Of a stretch of 64,000 nucleotides of DNA, positions 7,479 through 16,592 are shown in pieces. Both the position numbers and the translations under genes were made by a program. The notes under the pieces were generated by a model. It was not told the origin of the DNA and searched no databases. It saw only the letters and a program-made list of their open reading frames with translations. Within the stretch, counting starts at the first letter, position 1, and every line of letters begins with the position of its first letter. This DNA comes from an uncultured Myxococcales bacterium (lineage in GTDB: Bacteria > Myxococcota_A > Polyangia > Polyangiales > Polyangiaceae), in contig CALMUT010000227.1 in NCBI GenBank assembly GCA_937872925.1, forward strand, positions 1 through 64,000. The letters are read 5' to 3'.

Positions 7479-10148
7479 ATGGACGCGCTCGCAAAAGCAT
7501 TCCCGCCCGGGGACTTCTCACTCCTTGCCGTCATCGTCTGCCTGCCGCTAATCGGCGCATTCGTAAACGGAGTCTTTGGCAAACGGCTGGGCAAAGAAGC
7601 CGTGCGGCTGATGGCCCTGTCCGCTGTCGGGATCTCGTTTCTCGCCAGTATCGTCGCGTTCCTGCTGTTGAAGCAGGCCCAAACCGGCAGCGACGCGGTG
7701 CGCTTCAGTTGGACGGCGTACGAGTGGTTGCGCGTCAGCGGGCGCCACGACATCGGTTCGATCCCGATTCAGGTCGCGTTTTCCCTCGACGCCCTCAACG
7801 CCACCATGGCGTTGGTCGTCACCGGCGTCGGCTTCTTGATCCACTTGTACTCCACCAAGTACATGGACACAGATCCGAGCTTCCATCGTTTCTTCGCCTA
7901 CTTGAACCTGTTCATCTTCTCGATGCTGGTGCTGATCCTGGGCGACAGTCTGCCGGTGCTGTTCGTGGGCTGGGAGGGCGTGGGCTTGTGCAGCTACCTC
8001 TTGATCGGCTTCTGGTTCGACGACGAAAAGAACGCGGCGGCGGGCAAGAAGGCGTTCATCGTCAACCGCATCGGTGACTTCGGGTTGCTGGTCGCGATGG
8101 CGCTCTTGGCCTACCACGTGGGCGCGCTGGACTGGGTTGGCATCGAGGGCGGCCGCCAGAACCTGCTCAATCCCGTCAAGCTCTGGCCCATTGGCAACGC
8201 CGTGCCGCTGTCCAACGTGCTGCCGGCGGGTGCGGCCGAGTGGCTCAACACGCCACGCTACGCCACGGGCGCGAGTCTCGTCGGGTTCGCGCTGTTTTTG
8301 GGTTGTGCCGGCAAGAGCGCACAAATCCCGCTCTACGTCTGGCTGCCGGACGCCATGGCCGGCCCAACGCCCGTCAGCGCGCTGATCCACGCGGCCACGA
8401 TGGTCACTGCTGGCGTGTACCTAGTCTGCCGCATGAGCGCCGTATTTGTGCTCAGTCCGGCCGTCATGTTCACGATGGCAACGGTTGGCGCGCTCACGGC
8501 GCTGCTGGCTGCCAGCATCGCGTTCGTCCAGAACGACATCAAGAAGGTGCTGGCGTATTCGACGGTCAGCCAGCTGGGCTACATGTTCTTGGGCGTGGGC
8601 GTGGGCGCGTTTTCTGCCGGCTTCTTCCACGTCCTGACGCACGCATTCTTCAAGGCCTGCCTCTTCCTCGGCGCCGGCAGCGTGATCTACCAGATGCACA
8701 AGCGCATCCACGACACGGATGCGTCCCAGGACATGCGCAACATGGGCGGCATGCGCAAGTACATGCCCTACACCTTTGCGACCTTCGCGGCGGCTTGGGT
8801 CGCGATTATCGGCTTCCCGGGCACCAGCGGGTTCTTCTCGAAAGACGAAATCCTGCTGAAGGCCTACACCAACAGCATTCCCTCTCCGATTGAAGGAGGA
8901 AAGATCACCCAGCTCACCCGTCAGGGCGAGCAGACGATCATGGAGCTATTCCAGTGGCCGACCTGGGGCAGCAAGTTCCTCTTCGCCCTTGGCATCCTGG
9001 GCGCTGTAATGACGGCCTTTTATATGTCGCGTCTGGTATTTGGGATTTTCTGGGGCGACTTCAAGGGCTGGACCATCAAGAAGAAGTGGAAAGAGCCCGC
9101 CCACGACGATCACCACCACCACGCCTACGACCCAACCGAGAAGCTGGAGGGGCCCACTCCTCAGGAGAGCCCCTGGGAGATGACACTGCCCTTGGTCGTG
9201 CTGGGCGCACTCAGCATCGGCGCCGGCTTTCTCAACGCCCACGTGTTGCACATCCATCCCCTCGACAACTGGCTGCTGCCCGTCTTCGATTCCGCGGCGA
9301 AGAACGTGACGGTCGCTGAAGGGGGCACGGCCTTCGTGCTCGCTTGCGGTGTCAGCGCGTTCGCTATCGGTACGGGTGGGGCCTACTACGTGTACATGGT
9401 GGAAAAGGGGCGCCCCGCGCGCAGCTTTGTCGAGCAATTCCCGCGCCTGCACCAGTGGGCCTACAACAAGTGGTACGTCGACGAAGCCTACAACGAGGCC
9501 GTCGTGGAATCCGTGGTATCCCTTGCGGACACCGCGAATCAGGCCGACAAGTACGTTGTCGACGGCATCGTCGCGAAGCTGACGGCCTTCGTAGTGCAAC
9601 TAGCGGGCTCGGGGCTGCGCTTGTTGCAAACCGGCCGCGTGCAGGCCTACGCGGCGATGATGGTCGTCGGCGTGGGTGGGCTGGGTTGGTTCCTATTCTC
9701 GCCCCACGCCAACGCAAAGACTGTCGGCGATGCGAGTGCTGGCAACTACGAAGTCGTGGCCGCGCCAGGTTTCGGATACGCCTACCGCTGGGACGCGGAT
9801 GGGGACGGAAACTGGGACACGGAGAACTTCGGTGAACAGATGCGCGTCAACCTTGCCGTGGAACGCGGGGAAACGAAGACCGTGCGGCTGCAAATCAAGA
9901 ACGCCTTCGGGCGTATCGCCGAGCGCAGCGTGCCAGTCACGCGGCCCAAGGCGGATCTCAGTCCGGGCGGAGTCACGACGATTCAGGTCGAACAAGACCC
10001 CGACGGAACGGTGCGCGGCGTCGTGCCGGGATTGAACGCGCCCCCGCGACCCCGCCGTGACAACGCTCCGACTCCCGCGCGGCCCACGTTCCGGCCAGTG
10101 CAGCCGCCGCTACCACCCGGGCAGCCCGGTGCCGGAGGTCCACAATGA
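7479..10148 (+). CDS. nuoL: NADH-quinone oxidoreductase subunit L with an extra C-terminal PKD-like/Pro-rich extension
   Basis: Distal proton-pumping subunit of complex I. 889 aa, against roughly 610-700 for most NuoL. The core has the expected charged residues in membrane helices: Glu in FVGWEGVGLCSYLLIGFW, Lys in GKSAQIPLYVWLPDAM, His in ALIHAATMVTAGVY, Lys in HAFFKACLFLGAG. A His-rich loop (DDHHHHAYDP) lies near residue 545. After the last membrane helix (about residue 735) come some 150 extra residues: an Asp-rich loop DADGDGNWD near 771-780 in a beta-rich stretch ending IKNAFGRIAERSVPVTRP, which looks like a PKD/Ig-type fold, then a Pro/Arg-rich tail. The ATG at 7479 has GAGGAAA upstream; the stop overlaps nuoM (ATGA). 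Core assignment certain; the nature of the extension is inferred. Confidence 0.96.
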   Translation: MDALAKAFPPGDFSLLAVIVCLPLIGAFVNGVFGKRLGKEAVRLMALSAVGISFLASIVAFLLLKQAQTGSDAVRFSWTAYEWLRVSGRHDIGSIPIQVAFSLDALNATMALVVTGVGFLIHLYSTKYMDTDPSFHRFFAYLNLFIFSMLVLILGDSLPVLFVGWEGVGLCSYLLIGFWFDDEKNAAAGKKAFIVNRIGDFGLLVAMALLAYHVGALDWVGIEGGRQNLLNPVKLWPIGNAVPLSNVLPAGAAEWLNTPRYATGASLVGFALFLGCAGKSAQIPLYVWLPDAMAGPTPVSALIHAATMVTAGVYLVCRMSAVFVLSPAVMFTMATVGALTALLAASIAFVQNDIKKVLAYSTVSQLGYMFLGVGVGAFSAGFFHVLTHAFFKACLFLGAGSVIYQMHKRIHDTDASQDMRNMGGMRKYMPYTFATFAAAWVAIIGFPGTSGFFSKDEILLKAYTNSIPSPIEGGKITQLTRQGEQTIMELFQWPTWGSKFLFALGILGAVMTAFYMSRLVFGIFWGDFKGWTIKKKWKEPAHDDHHHHAYDPTEKLEGPTPQESPWEMTLPLVVLGALSIGAGFLNAHVLHIHPLDNWLLPVFDSAAKNVTVAEGGTAFVLACGVSAFAIGTGGAYYVYMVEKGRPARSFVEQFPRLHQWAYNKWYVDEAYNEAVVESVVSLADTANQADKYVVDGIVAKLTAFVVQLAGSGLRLLQTGRVQAYAAMMVVGVGGLGWFLFSPHANAKTVGDASAGNYEVVAAPGFGYAYRWDADGDGNWDTENFGEQMRVNLAVERGETKTVRLQIKNAFGRIAERSVPVTRPKADLSPGGVTTIQVEQDPDGTVRGVVPGLNAPPRPRRDNAPTPARPTFRPVQPPLPPGQPGAGGPQ

Positions 10149-12019
10149 GCCCCGCAGCCAAAGGCATTTTCGAACTGCTGCCCTATTTGGCGGTATTCGC
10201 CATCGGCGCGTTGATCCCCCGGCGACAAGGCATGCTGGAACGCATCGCCTTCGGAGTGGTGGGCGTGCTTTCCCTCGCACTCATCTCGGGCCTCTGGCCG
10301 GATGCGGCGGCCGCAGGAGCAGACGGCGCAGCAGCAACGCCCCCGGAAGAGTGGCCGCACCTGCTGAATGTGATCGTTTTCGTGCCCGTGCTGGGCGCCC
10401 TCGCGATTCTGTTCTTGCCGCGGCAGACCCCGAATCTATTGCGACGCTTCACCCTGGGGATCCTGGCCGTGGACTTCGTTGCCTCGCTGCTGCTCTTGCG
10501 AGTGCCGATGACCCGGGGCTGGCATTTCCAGTACGTGAGCGATTGGCTGCCCAGCTTTGGCATCCGCTACCACGTCGCTTTGGACGGCGTGAGCCTGTGG
10601 ATGGTGCTGCTGGCGACCCTGACGACGCCCATTGCGGCGTACGTTTCCTTCGGATCGATCAAGAAGCGCACCAAGGAGTTGTGCTTTTCGCTGCTCCTGC
10701 TGCACGGCGCGATGCTCGGCGCCTTCGTCTCCCTGGATCTGTTCCTGTTCTATGTGTTCTGGGAGTTGATGCTGGTCCCGATGATCATCTTGATCGGCGT
10801 GTGGGGCGGCGTCGAAAAGATCAAAGCGGCGTACAAATTCTTCCTCTACACCATGGCTGGCAGTGTGCTGATGCTCGCCGCCATTCTGTACATGGTCTGG
10901 GCGCACAAGTCCGTGGCGGGCTTCGTCACCTTCGACTACCTGGCACTCTCGAACCTGGTCTTGCCGCGCACCGCGGCTTGGCTGTGTTTCGGTGCATTTG
11001 CCTTGGCCTTCGTGATCAAGGTGCCGATGTTCCCGCTGCACACTTGGCTGCCTGATGCTCACGTACAAGCGCCGACGGGTGGTTCCATCATTTTGGCCGC
11101 GGTGCTGCTCAAGCTCGGCACCTACGGCTACATCCGCTTTTGCATGGGCATGTTCGGCGGACCTTCTTGGAACGCGGCAGCGAACTTGGCTGGCATCGCC
11201 GTCGGTGGCGGCATCCTCTACGGCGCCCTCGTCGCTTGGCGTCAGGACGATATCAAACGCCTAGTGGCGTACTCGTCCGTGGCTCACATGGGTTTCGTGA
11301 TGCTGGGTTTGTTTAGTGGCACCAAGACCGGCATCGAAGGCGCCATCTTGCAGATGGTCAACCATGGCATCTCAACCGGCGCACTCTTCCTCTTGGTGGG
11401 GGTCATCTACGATCGCCGGCACACCCGTGAGGTGCGGGAGTTCGGGGGCATTGCCAAGGTGATGCCCGTGTACGCGGCGCTCTTCGTGATCGTGACCATG
11501 TCCAGCATCGGTGTGCCGGGCACCAACGGCTTCGTCGGTGAGTTCATGGTGATCATGGGCACCTATGTGTCGCTGCCCCTGGGCTCGCACGGAGGGCTAC
11601 AAGCCGTGCTGGCCGCTTTCGGCGTGATCCTCGCGGCGGTGTATATGCTCAGTGTCGTGCAGCGCGTGTTCTTCGGCCCGCTCACGAATCCCAAGAACAA
11701 GGGCCTCAAAGATCTGAACGTGCGGGAGTCCGTGGCGCTAGCCCCGCTGATCGCGCTGATCTTCGTGATTGGCCTGTTCCCGTCGCTCTTCCTGGAGCGC
11801 AGTCGTGACGCGGTTGGCGTCGTGATTGAGCGCTACACCGAGGGTCGAAAGGCATTCCAAGATATGGACCCGAGCGCAACCAAACCGCGGCTCATGCCTC
11901 GCAGAGGCGGCGTGCTGGAGACGGGCTACCCGGAACCGCCGAAGCCGAAAGACGCAGTGGCAGATGCGCCCACAGCACCTGATCCCAAAACGGCCCTCAA
12001 CGCGGAGGTGCAGCCGTGA
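10145..12019 (+). CDS. nuoM: NADH-quinone oxidoreductase subunit M
   Basis: Antiporter-like proton-pumping subunit. 624 aa, longer than the usual 500 or so because of extra N-terminal hydrophobic segments before FVPVLGALAILFLPR and a hydrophilic Pro/Ala-rich C-terminal tail of about 60 residues. Key residues: Glu in FYVFWELMLVPMII, Lys in FVIKVPMFPLHTWLPDAH, and the DDIKRLVAYSSVAHMG and GTNGFVGEF blocks. The start is within an ATGA overlap with nuoL, the stop within a GTGA overlap with nuoN. Confidence 0.97.
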   Translation: MSPAAKGIFELLPYLAVFAIGALIPRRQGMLERIAFGVVGVLSLALISGLWPDAAAAGADGAAATPPEEWPHLLNVIVFVPVLGALAILFLPRQTPNLLRRFTLGILAVDFVASLLLLRVPMTRGWHFQYVSDWLPSFGIRYHVALDGVSLWMVLLATLTTPIAAYVSFGSIKKRTKELCFSLLLLHGAMLGAFVSLDLFLFYVFWELMLVPMIILIGVWGGVEKIKAAYKFFLYTMAGSVLMLAAILYMVWAHKSVAGFVTFDYLALSNLVLPRTAAWLCFGAFALAFVIKVPMFPLHTWLPDAHVQAPTGGSIILAAVLLKLGTYGYIRFCMGMFGGPSWNAAANLAGIAVGGGILYGALVAWRQDDIKRLVAYSSVAHMGFVMLGLFSGTKTGIEGAILQMVNHGISTGALFLLVGVIYDRRHTREVREFGGIAKVMPVYAALFVIVTMSSIGVPGTNGFVGEFMVIMGTYVSLPLGSHGGLQAVLAAFGVILAAVYMLSVVQRVFFGPLTNPKNKGLKDLNVRESVALAPLIALIFVIGLFPSLFLERSRDAVGVVIERYTEGRKAFQDMDPSATKPRLMPRRGGVLETGYPEPPKPKDAVADAPTAPDPKTALNAEVQP

Positions 12020-13563
12020 GCATCGACATTCTTTTCGGTCTCTCGCCCTTGCTCTCCGTCGCCTTGGGCGCCTTGCTGCTGATGCTGGCGGAGGCCTTCG
12101 GCAAACCCCAAAACGATGAGGGTTACAGCCCTGACGGTGTGATCATCGATGCCGGCGCCGGGCGCGCCGGGGAGCTGGGCATGATCGCCGCGGTCATCCT
12201 TTTCGCGGGCGCTGCTTTCAGCATCGGCGTGTGGTCCGCCGGCCCGGAAAACCTGGTGGGGCTCGACACGCTGCGGCCCTATTTGATCATCGATCGATTC
12301 TCGGTCTTCTTCTGTTTCACGCTGTGTCTTGGTGGCGCGTTGGCGGCGTTGCTTGCCGGCGGCTATCTCACCGAGCACAAGATCGATCGCGGCGAGTTCT
12401 TTCCCCTGGTGCTCTTCGCCACGGTCGGCGCGATGGCGTTGGCGGCATCCGGCGAGTTGCTCACGCTTTTCGTGGCCCTCGAGACGATGTCCCTGGGGGT
12501 GTATGCCATGGTGGGGTTGCGCAAAAGCGCCCGGGCCAGCGAAGCCGCTCTCAAGTACTTCTTGCTCGGCAGTTTTGCCGCAGCGCTGATGCTCTTTGGT
12601 GCCGCGCTGCTCTACGGTGCCACTGGCCACACGGATCTGGTGGGCATCGGCGAGGCCATCAAGACCTCCGGCCGTGCGGGCTCCTCAGTGAGCGCTGCGC
12701 CCATCTTGGTTGCGTTAGTGCTCACGCTCGCGGGACTCGCCTTCAAAGTGAGCGCCGTCCCGTTCCACATGTGGACGCCGGACGCATACGAGGGCGCGCC
12801 GCCCCCCGCCACGAGCTTCATGGCGGTTGCGGTCAAGGCCGCTGCCTTTGCCGTCCTGATTCGGGTGCTGCTTGTGGCTTTCGGCGACGAGCGGCTGATG
12901 AGCTGGGCGAGCGGTTGGCCTCCGGCGCTGGCCCTGATGGCCGTGCTCAGCATGACGGTCGCAAACGTGATCGCTGGCCGCCAGAGCTCGGTCAAGCGCA
13001 TGCTCGCCTACTCGTCTATCGCCCATGCGGGTTACGCCCTGGTGGGCGTTGTCGCCACGATGCGGAGCGACATGGGAGAGGCCAGCGTGCTGTTCTATCT
13101 CCTGACCTATACGGTTTCGACGGCGGGTGCCTTCGGCGCACTCATTCTGTGTGGCAGTCGCGGCAAAGAAGCGGTCAGCTACGATGACCTTGCCGGCCTT
13201 GCTCGCCGCCATCCGGCTGCGGCACTGGCCTTCTCCCTGTTCTTGCTGTCGCTGGCGGGATTGCCGCCCACGGCTGGCTTTTTCGGCAAGCTGTACATCT
13301 TCCAGGCGGCGATGGACTCCGAGCTGTACGCCCTTGCGGTCATCGGCCTACTCAACAGCCTGCTGGGTGCCTACTACTACCTGCGCGTGATGGTCTTCAT
13401 GTACATGCGCGAGCCGGCTCCGGGCGCGCCCATCGCCGAGCCGATGCGTTCTGGGTACGTCACTTCGGCGCTGGTTCTGGCGGCGGTGCTCGTCTTGGCC
13501 CTCGGTGTGCTGCCTGGCGCTTGGCTCGAAATGGTCGGCGCCGCTAGCGTACTGCGCAGCTAA
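12016..13563 (+). CDS. nuoN: NADH-quinone oxidoreductase subunit N
   Basis: Third antiporter-like proton-pumping subunit of complex I, 515 aa with 13-14 hydrophobic segments. Diagnostic stretches: Glu in FVALETMSLGVYAMVG, Lys in GLAFKVSAVPFHMWTPDAY, KRMLAYSSIAHAGYALVG, and Lys in PPTAGFFGKLYIF. GTG start in a 4-base overlap with nuoM. Last gene of this cluster; a strong stem-loop follows at 13643. Confidence 0.97.
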   Translation: MSIDILFGLSPLLSVALGALLLMLAEAFGKPQNDEGYSPDGVIIDAGAGRAGELGMIAAVILFAGAAFSIGVWSAGPENLVGLDTLRPYLIIDRFSVFFCFTLCLGGALAALLAGGYLTEHKIDRGEFFPLVLFATVGAMALAASGELLTLFVALETMSLGVYAMVGLRKSARASEAALKYFLLGSFAAALMLFGAALLYGATGHTDLVGIGEAIKTSGRAGSSVSAAPILVALVLTLAGLAFKVSAVPFHMWTPDAYEGAPPPATSFMAVAVKAAAFAVLIRVLLVAFGDERLMSWASGWPPALALMAVLSMTVANVIAGRQSSVKRMLAYSSIAHAGYALVGVVATMRSDMGEASVLFYLLTYTVSTAGAFGALILCGSRGKEAVSYDDLAGLARRHPAAALAFSLFLLSLAGLPPTAGFFGKLYIFQAAMDSELYALAVIGLLNSLLGAYYYLRVMVFMYMREPAPGAPIAEPMRSGYVTSALVLAAVLVLALGVLPGAWLEMVGAASVLRS

Positions 13564-13642
13564 GCGCTCTCGGCGCGCCGCTGGCCAGTGCCCCGGTGCA
13601 CGAGAAACATTGCACATGAGGGCAGCAGTGCACAAAAAGAAA

Positions 13643-13677
13643 ACGGGCACGCCCAGGGGGGCGCGCCCGTTCTTTAT
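13643..13677. terminator. Bidirectional intrinsic terminator between nuoN and the convergent lipoprotein gene
   Basis: An 11-bp stem with one A-C mismatch pairs 13643-13653 with 13660-13670 around a 6-base loop. On the plus strand it is followed by TCTTTATT, and on the minus strand by a T-rich run (plus-strand AAAAAGAAAA just upstream). It can therefore stop transcripts from both nuoN and the gene at 13689-14246. Confidence 0.8.
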
Positions 13678-13688
13678 TCGAGGCTAGC

Positions 13689-14246
13689 CTATCGACCTAG
13701 GTCGAACTTCAGCTGCTGCTTGCCACTTCCGATGATGATCGGGTTGTAGGAAAGCTTCAAGCCCGTCGCGTTCTTCGGCACCTCAAAGGTGATCCAGCCC
13801 TTAGCCTTTTCTCCCTTGCCGACTCGAACGCTCTTGAGGTCCGGGGTGCAGCCACCGAAGGTGCTCGTGTACGAGTATCCCTCGCTGTCGGTGATCTTGG
13901 CGTAGAACGGGTTGACCGCGACGTCCTTGTCAGCCGTGCCTTCAATAGTCGTCTCGATCCCGAGCTTGATGTTCCCCTTCTTCGCGCGGAAGTAGTACTT
14001 GACCTTGCACTCCTTCACGTTGTCGATGACCATTGCGTAGTCAGGCGCGGTGGCCTTCTCTCCAACGTTCCAGACCTTGTTGCTCTCGACCGGTGTGGTC
14101 GGAGTGGTCGTGCCCGTGTTGAGGGGTGTGGTCTCGGCCGTGGTGGGAGCCGGGGGTGGTGGTGCCTTCTTTTTGCAGGCCAGTAGCGAGCCGATCACCA
14201 GCACTGCGCAGCCGAAGGAGGTCCATGAAGTCGAACGAATGTGCAT
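13689..14246 (-). CDS. Lipoprotein with DUF4352/telokin-like domain
   Basis: 185 aa. I chose the ATG at 14246, which gives a clean lipoprotein signal: hydrophobic core then SLLAC with C24 as the lipidated residue, followed by KKK and a Pro/Thr-rich linker. The remaining 110 or so residues form a beta-rich Ig-like domain (YAMVIDNVKECKVKYYF ... GWITFEVPKNATGLKLSYNP) with the order typical of DUF4352, a domain found in many surface lipoproteins. No enzymatic residues are evident. The longer in-frame extension upstream lacks a signal sequence and overlaps the divergent promoter region. Confidence 0.75.
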   Translation of the reverse strand: MHIRSTSWTSFGCAVLVIGSLLACKKKAPPPPAPTTAETTPLNTGTTTPTTPVESNKVWNVGEKATAPDYAMVIDNVKECKVKYYFRAKKGNIKLGIETTIEGTADKDVAVNPFYAKITDSEGYSYTSTFGGCTPDLKSVRVGKGEKAKGWITFEVPKNATGLKLSYNPIIIGSGKQQLKFDLGR

Positions 14247-14349
14247 CAGCGGCACCCTTTCCTGATCTCGTCGTTTTGGAAGAACCGCGCCGACCTTACC
14301 CGAAAACGGGCTCAGTTTTGAAGCGGAGAGGGCCAAAGCGGCCCGAGGA

Positions 14350-14378
14350 TTGCTCCCTTTGAGTTCGGGCCGTAATAC
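14350..14378 (+). promoter_or_regulatory. Candidate sigma70-like promoter for the lipoprotein gene at 14427
   Basis: TTGCTC (14350-14355), a 17-base spacer, and TAATAC (14373-14378), about 48 bases before the ATG at 14427. Good spacing and a good -10; the -35 matches only in its first half. It lies in the 180-base gap between two divergent lipoprotein genes. Confidence 0.4.
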
Positions 14379-14426
14379 GGGCTTCCCCCGCCAGGTCTTC
14401 CCGGCTAGGATCATTTGGGTAAACGC

Positions 14427-15359
14427 ATGAAATTACAGGAGTTTATTGGAAGCGCCGGGCTTCGGCGGCGACGCCGCTTGGCTCAGGCGGGGGTCATCGG
14501 GGTTTGCTGCTTTGCCACCGCAGTTGGCTGCTCGAAGCAGAAATCGGCTTCCGGGGGCAGCGCGTCCGCCTCGGCTAGCGCTTCGGCCTCCGGGCCGCCC
14601 ATGGTGCTGGCGGTGCCGGTGCACGCCGAAAAAGTGCGGAAGGCCGTGAACCCCAAGGGGCAGGCGGCGTACGCAGGCCCAACGGGCACGGTCGTGGGCG
14701 TGGTGCGGGTCAGCGGCCCCACCGCGCCGAGTCGCGACGACCTGTTGAGCAAGATCCCGGAGCAGTGCGCCGGGGCCAAGGGGTTTTACGCGCCGGCGTT
14801 CCGGGAAGGTCCCGGGCGCGCCCTGGCGGACGTGCTGGTCACCGTGTCCGGCTACAGCGGATACGTTCCGGCCAAGGAGGAAGTCAAAGCCACCACCATC
14901 AAAGACTGCGCATACGCGGCGCGAACCTACGCGGTCATGTTCGGTCAAAAGATGGAAGTGAAGAACATCGGGGGGCGGCCGCAGATGCCGAAGCTTCTTG
15001 GCGCCACGAGCAGTGCCGTGATGGTCGCTGTGCCCGCAGGGGACGCCGTGCCGCTCCTGCCGGATCATCCGGGACGGTTCACGTTGGTCGACGAAATGTA
15101 CGGCGGCGTGCAAGCGGACGTCTTTGTGCTGCAGTACCCGACCTTTGCGGTGACTGGCACAGACGGGCGCTTCGAAATCCGCGGTGTTCCAACGGGAGAA
15201 CTCAAGCTCAACGCGCTCTTGCCCACAACCATGTCCGTCAAGAGCCAGAGCGTGACCGTGCAAGCGGGAAAGAGCGTCGAGGCGGAAATCACGTTGGAAT
15301 ATGTTCCGCTCGCGCCAGCCCCGTCGTCGTCCGCTCCCGTTCCTCCGCAAATTCCCTAG
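14427..15359 (+). CDS. Lipoprotein with carboxypeptidase-regulatory-like domain
   Basis: 310 aa. The N-terminus is Arg-rich (LRRRRR) before a hydrophobic stretch ending AVGC (C35), so a lipoprotein is likely. A Ser/Ala repeat linker (about 50-60) follows. TGTVVGVVRVSG and the C-terminal TGTDGRFEIRGVPTGELKL with VTVQAGKSVEAEITLEY match carboxypeptidase-regulatory-like beta-sandwich modules used in surface or periplasmic proteins. The tail is Pro/Ser-rich. A TTG at 14415 with a better-placed AGGA is an alternative start. It sits alone, divergent from the DUF4352 lipoprotein and convergent with the TPR lipoprotein. Role unknown. Confidence 0.7.
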   Translation: MKLQEFIGSAGLRRRRRLAQAGVIGVCCFATAVGCSKQKSASGGSASASASASASGPPMVLAVPVHAEKVRKAVNPKGQAAYAGPTGTVVGVVRVSGPTAPSRDDLLSKIPEQCAGAKGFYAPAFREGPGRALADVLVTVSGYSGYVPAKEEVKATTIKDCAYAARTYAVMFGQKMEVKNIGGRPQMPKLLGATSSAVMVAVPAGDAVPLLPDHPGRFTLVDEMYGGVQADVFVLQYPTFAVTGTDGRFEIRGVPTGELKLNALLPTTMSVKSQSVTVQAGKSVEAEITLEYVPLAPAPSSSAPVPPQIP

Positions 15360-15455
15360 TCGTGGGCTTTGATTTGGATGGGTCGTTCTGACTCGCCGCA
15401 ATCCCCGGCTGTCTCGACGCTCTCGCGCCCGCTTCCGAGTGTTCCAGCAGCGATC

Positions 15456-16592
15456 TCAGAAACGCAGGCGGCGTTTGGGCGTCGGGCCCTGCGCGGGGCG
15501 AAGGGTGATGCCGCCTCGCCGCAGCCGCTCGTCGATGCTGCGCTCGAGGGCGTCCCGTGCTTGCGGCAATGCCGGAGCAGCGGCGATCCAAGCGCGCGCG
15601 GCCTCGTCGCCGGTTCGGCGCCGGAGCATTTCGGCCATGAGCCGAACGCTCAAGGGCCCCACGGGCACGGCCGCGCCCTCCAAGGGCGGCTCCGGCAGGC
15701 TGTCACCGCTGAGATCTGCAGCGACCCAGAGTGCGACGCGGGCGTCACCGTTCGCTGGATCTGCAGCCAAGACGTGCAGGGCCTGGGTCAGTGCGACTTT
15801 GGTGGCTCCGAGGGCGGCCGCACGGCTCGCGAGCACACCGGGAGTGACCCGGCAGCGATTCGCGAGGTCCCGGGCGTGGCCGAGTTTGCCCGCGACAAGG
15901 GCGCCGTCCAGCTCGCGCAGAGTTGCGTCGTCACAGCTGGGCTGCCCGCCGCCGCCGCGCGCCATGGCCGCACGCGATGCGCGTGCCCGGTCGCTTGCGT
16001 GTTTCGTCCAAGCGGAATCACTCAGCTGATCGGAGAGGCGTGCGACCCGTTGCCATGCGCTCGGCGAACCGTGCTCGAGCGCCAGAGCGATTGCCCAGTC
16101 GAGCGCCTCTCGGTTCTTGCCCGCGGCCGTCAGCGTGCTGAGCAGCGTTTCTAGCGCGGCTGGATGTTTTGGATCCAGCGTGACGGCCTTGCGCGCGTGC
16201 TCCAGCGCCCCACGGATGTTGCCTTCCGTACGTGCACACTCTGCCTTGGCGACGAAGAGCGGGCCGTACTCAGGATCGAGTTGCTGTGCCCGCGCGAGCG
16301 CGTCGGACGCCCCAGTTCGCCCCGCTAGGTGACAGCGCACCGCGCCCAATCGAGACCACAGTTCCGGGCTGCTGGGGTCACTTTCCACTGCAAGCAAGTA
16401 CTCGCGTTCAGCTTCGGAGTACTTTTCGGCGAGTTCGAACAACATGCCGCGCGTGTATGCAGCGTAGGCATCGGTTCCGATGGCGCGCCCTTGGATCTCT
16501 TGGCCATCCACCACGCGCACCACAGAGCCGCTACCCAGGCCGCACCCGGCGCAGAGCGCGGCACAGAGCCCCGCCGCGCCGTACCACTTCAT
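15456..16592 (-). CDS. TPR-repeat lipoprotein at the end of the mevalonate/hisC operon
   Basis: 378 aa. Starts at the ATG of an ATGA overlap with hisC, giving MKWYGAAGLCAALCAGCGLG, a short exported N-terminus with a probable lipid-modified Cys near residue 17. At least four tetratricopeptide-like units follow (for example AAYTRGMLFELAEKYSEAER, then SPELWSRLGAVRCHLAG, EYGPLFVAKAECARTEGN, HPAALETLLSTLTAAGKN). The second half is helical and Ala-rich with an Arg-rich C-terminus. Likely a periplasm-facing scaffold. The tight coupling suggests co-expression with the isoprenoid genes, but no functional link is visible. Confidence 0.7.
   Translation of the reverse strand: MKWYGAAGLCAALCAGCGLGSGSVVRVVDGQEIQGRAIGTDAYAAYTRGMLFELAEKYSEAEREYLLAVESDPSSPELWSRLGAVRCHLAGRTGASDALARAQQLDPEYGPLFVAKAECARTEGNIRGALEHARKAVTLDPKHPAALETLLSTLTAAGKNREALDWAIALALEHGSPSAWQRVARLSDQLSDSAWTKHASDRARASRAAMARGGGGQPSCDDATLRELDGALVAGKLGHARDLANRCRVTPGVLASRAAALGATKVALTQALHVLAADPANGDARVALWVAADLSGDSLPEPPLEGAAVPVGPLSVRLMAEMLRRRTGDEAARAWIAAAPALPQARDALERSIDERLRRGGITLRPAQGPTPKRRLRF

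Noticed and set aside
14555-14600. Possible tandem repeat array
   Set aside because: It is just a Ser/Ala codon run in a lipoprotein linker, not a CRISPR or satellite.
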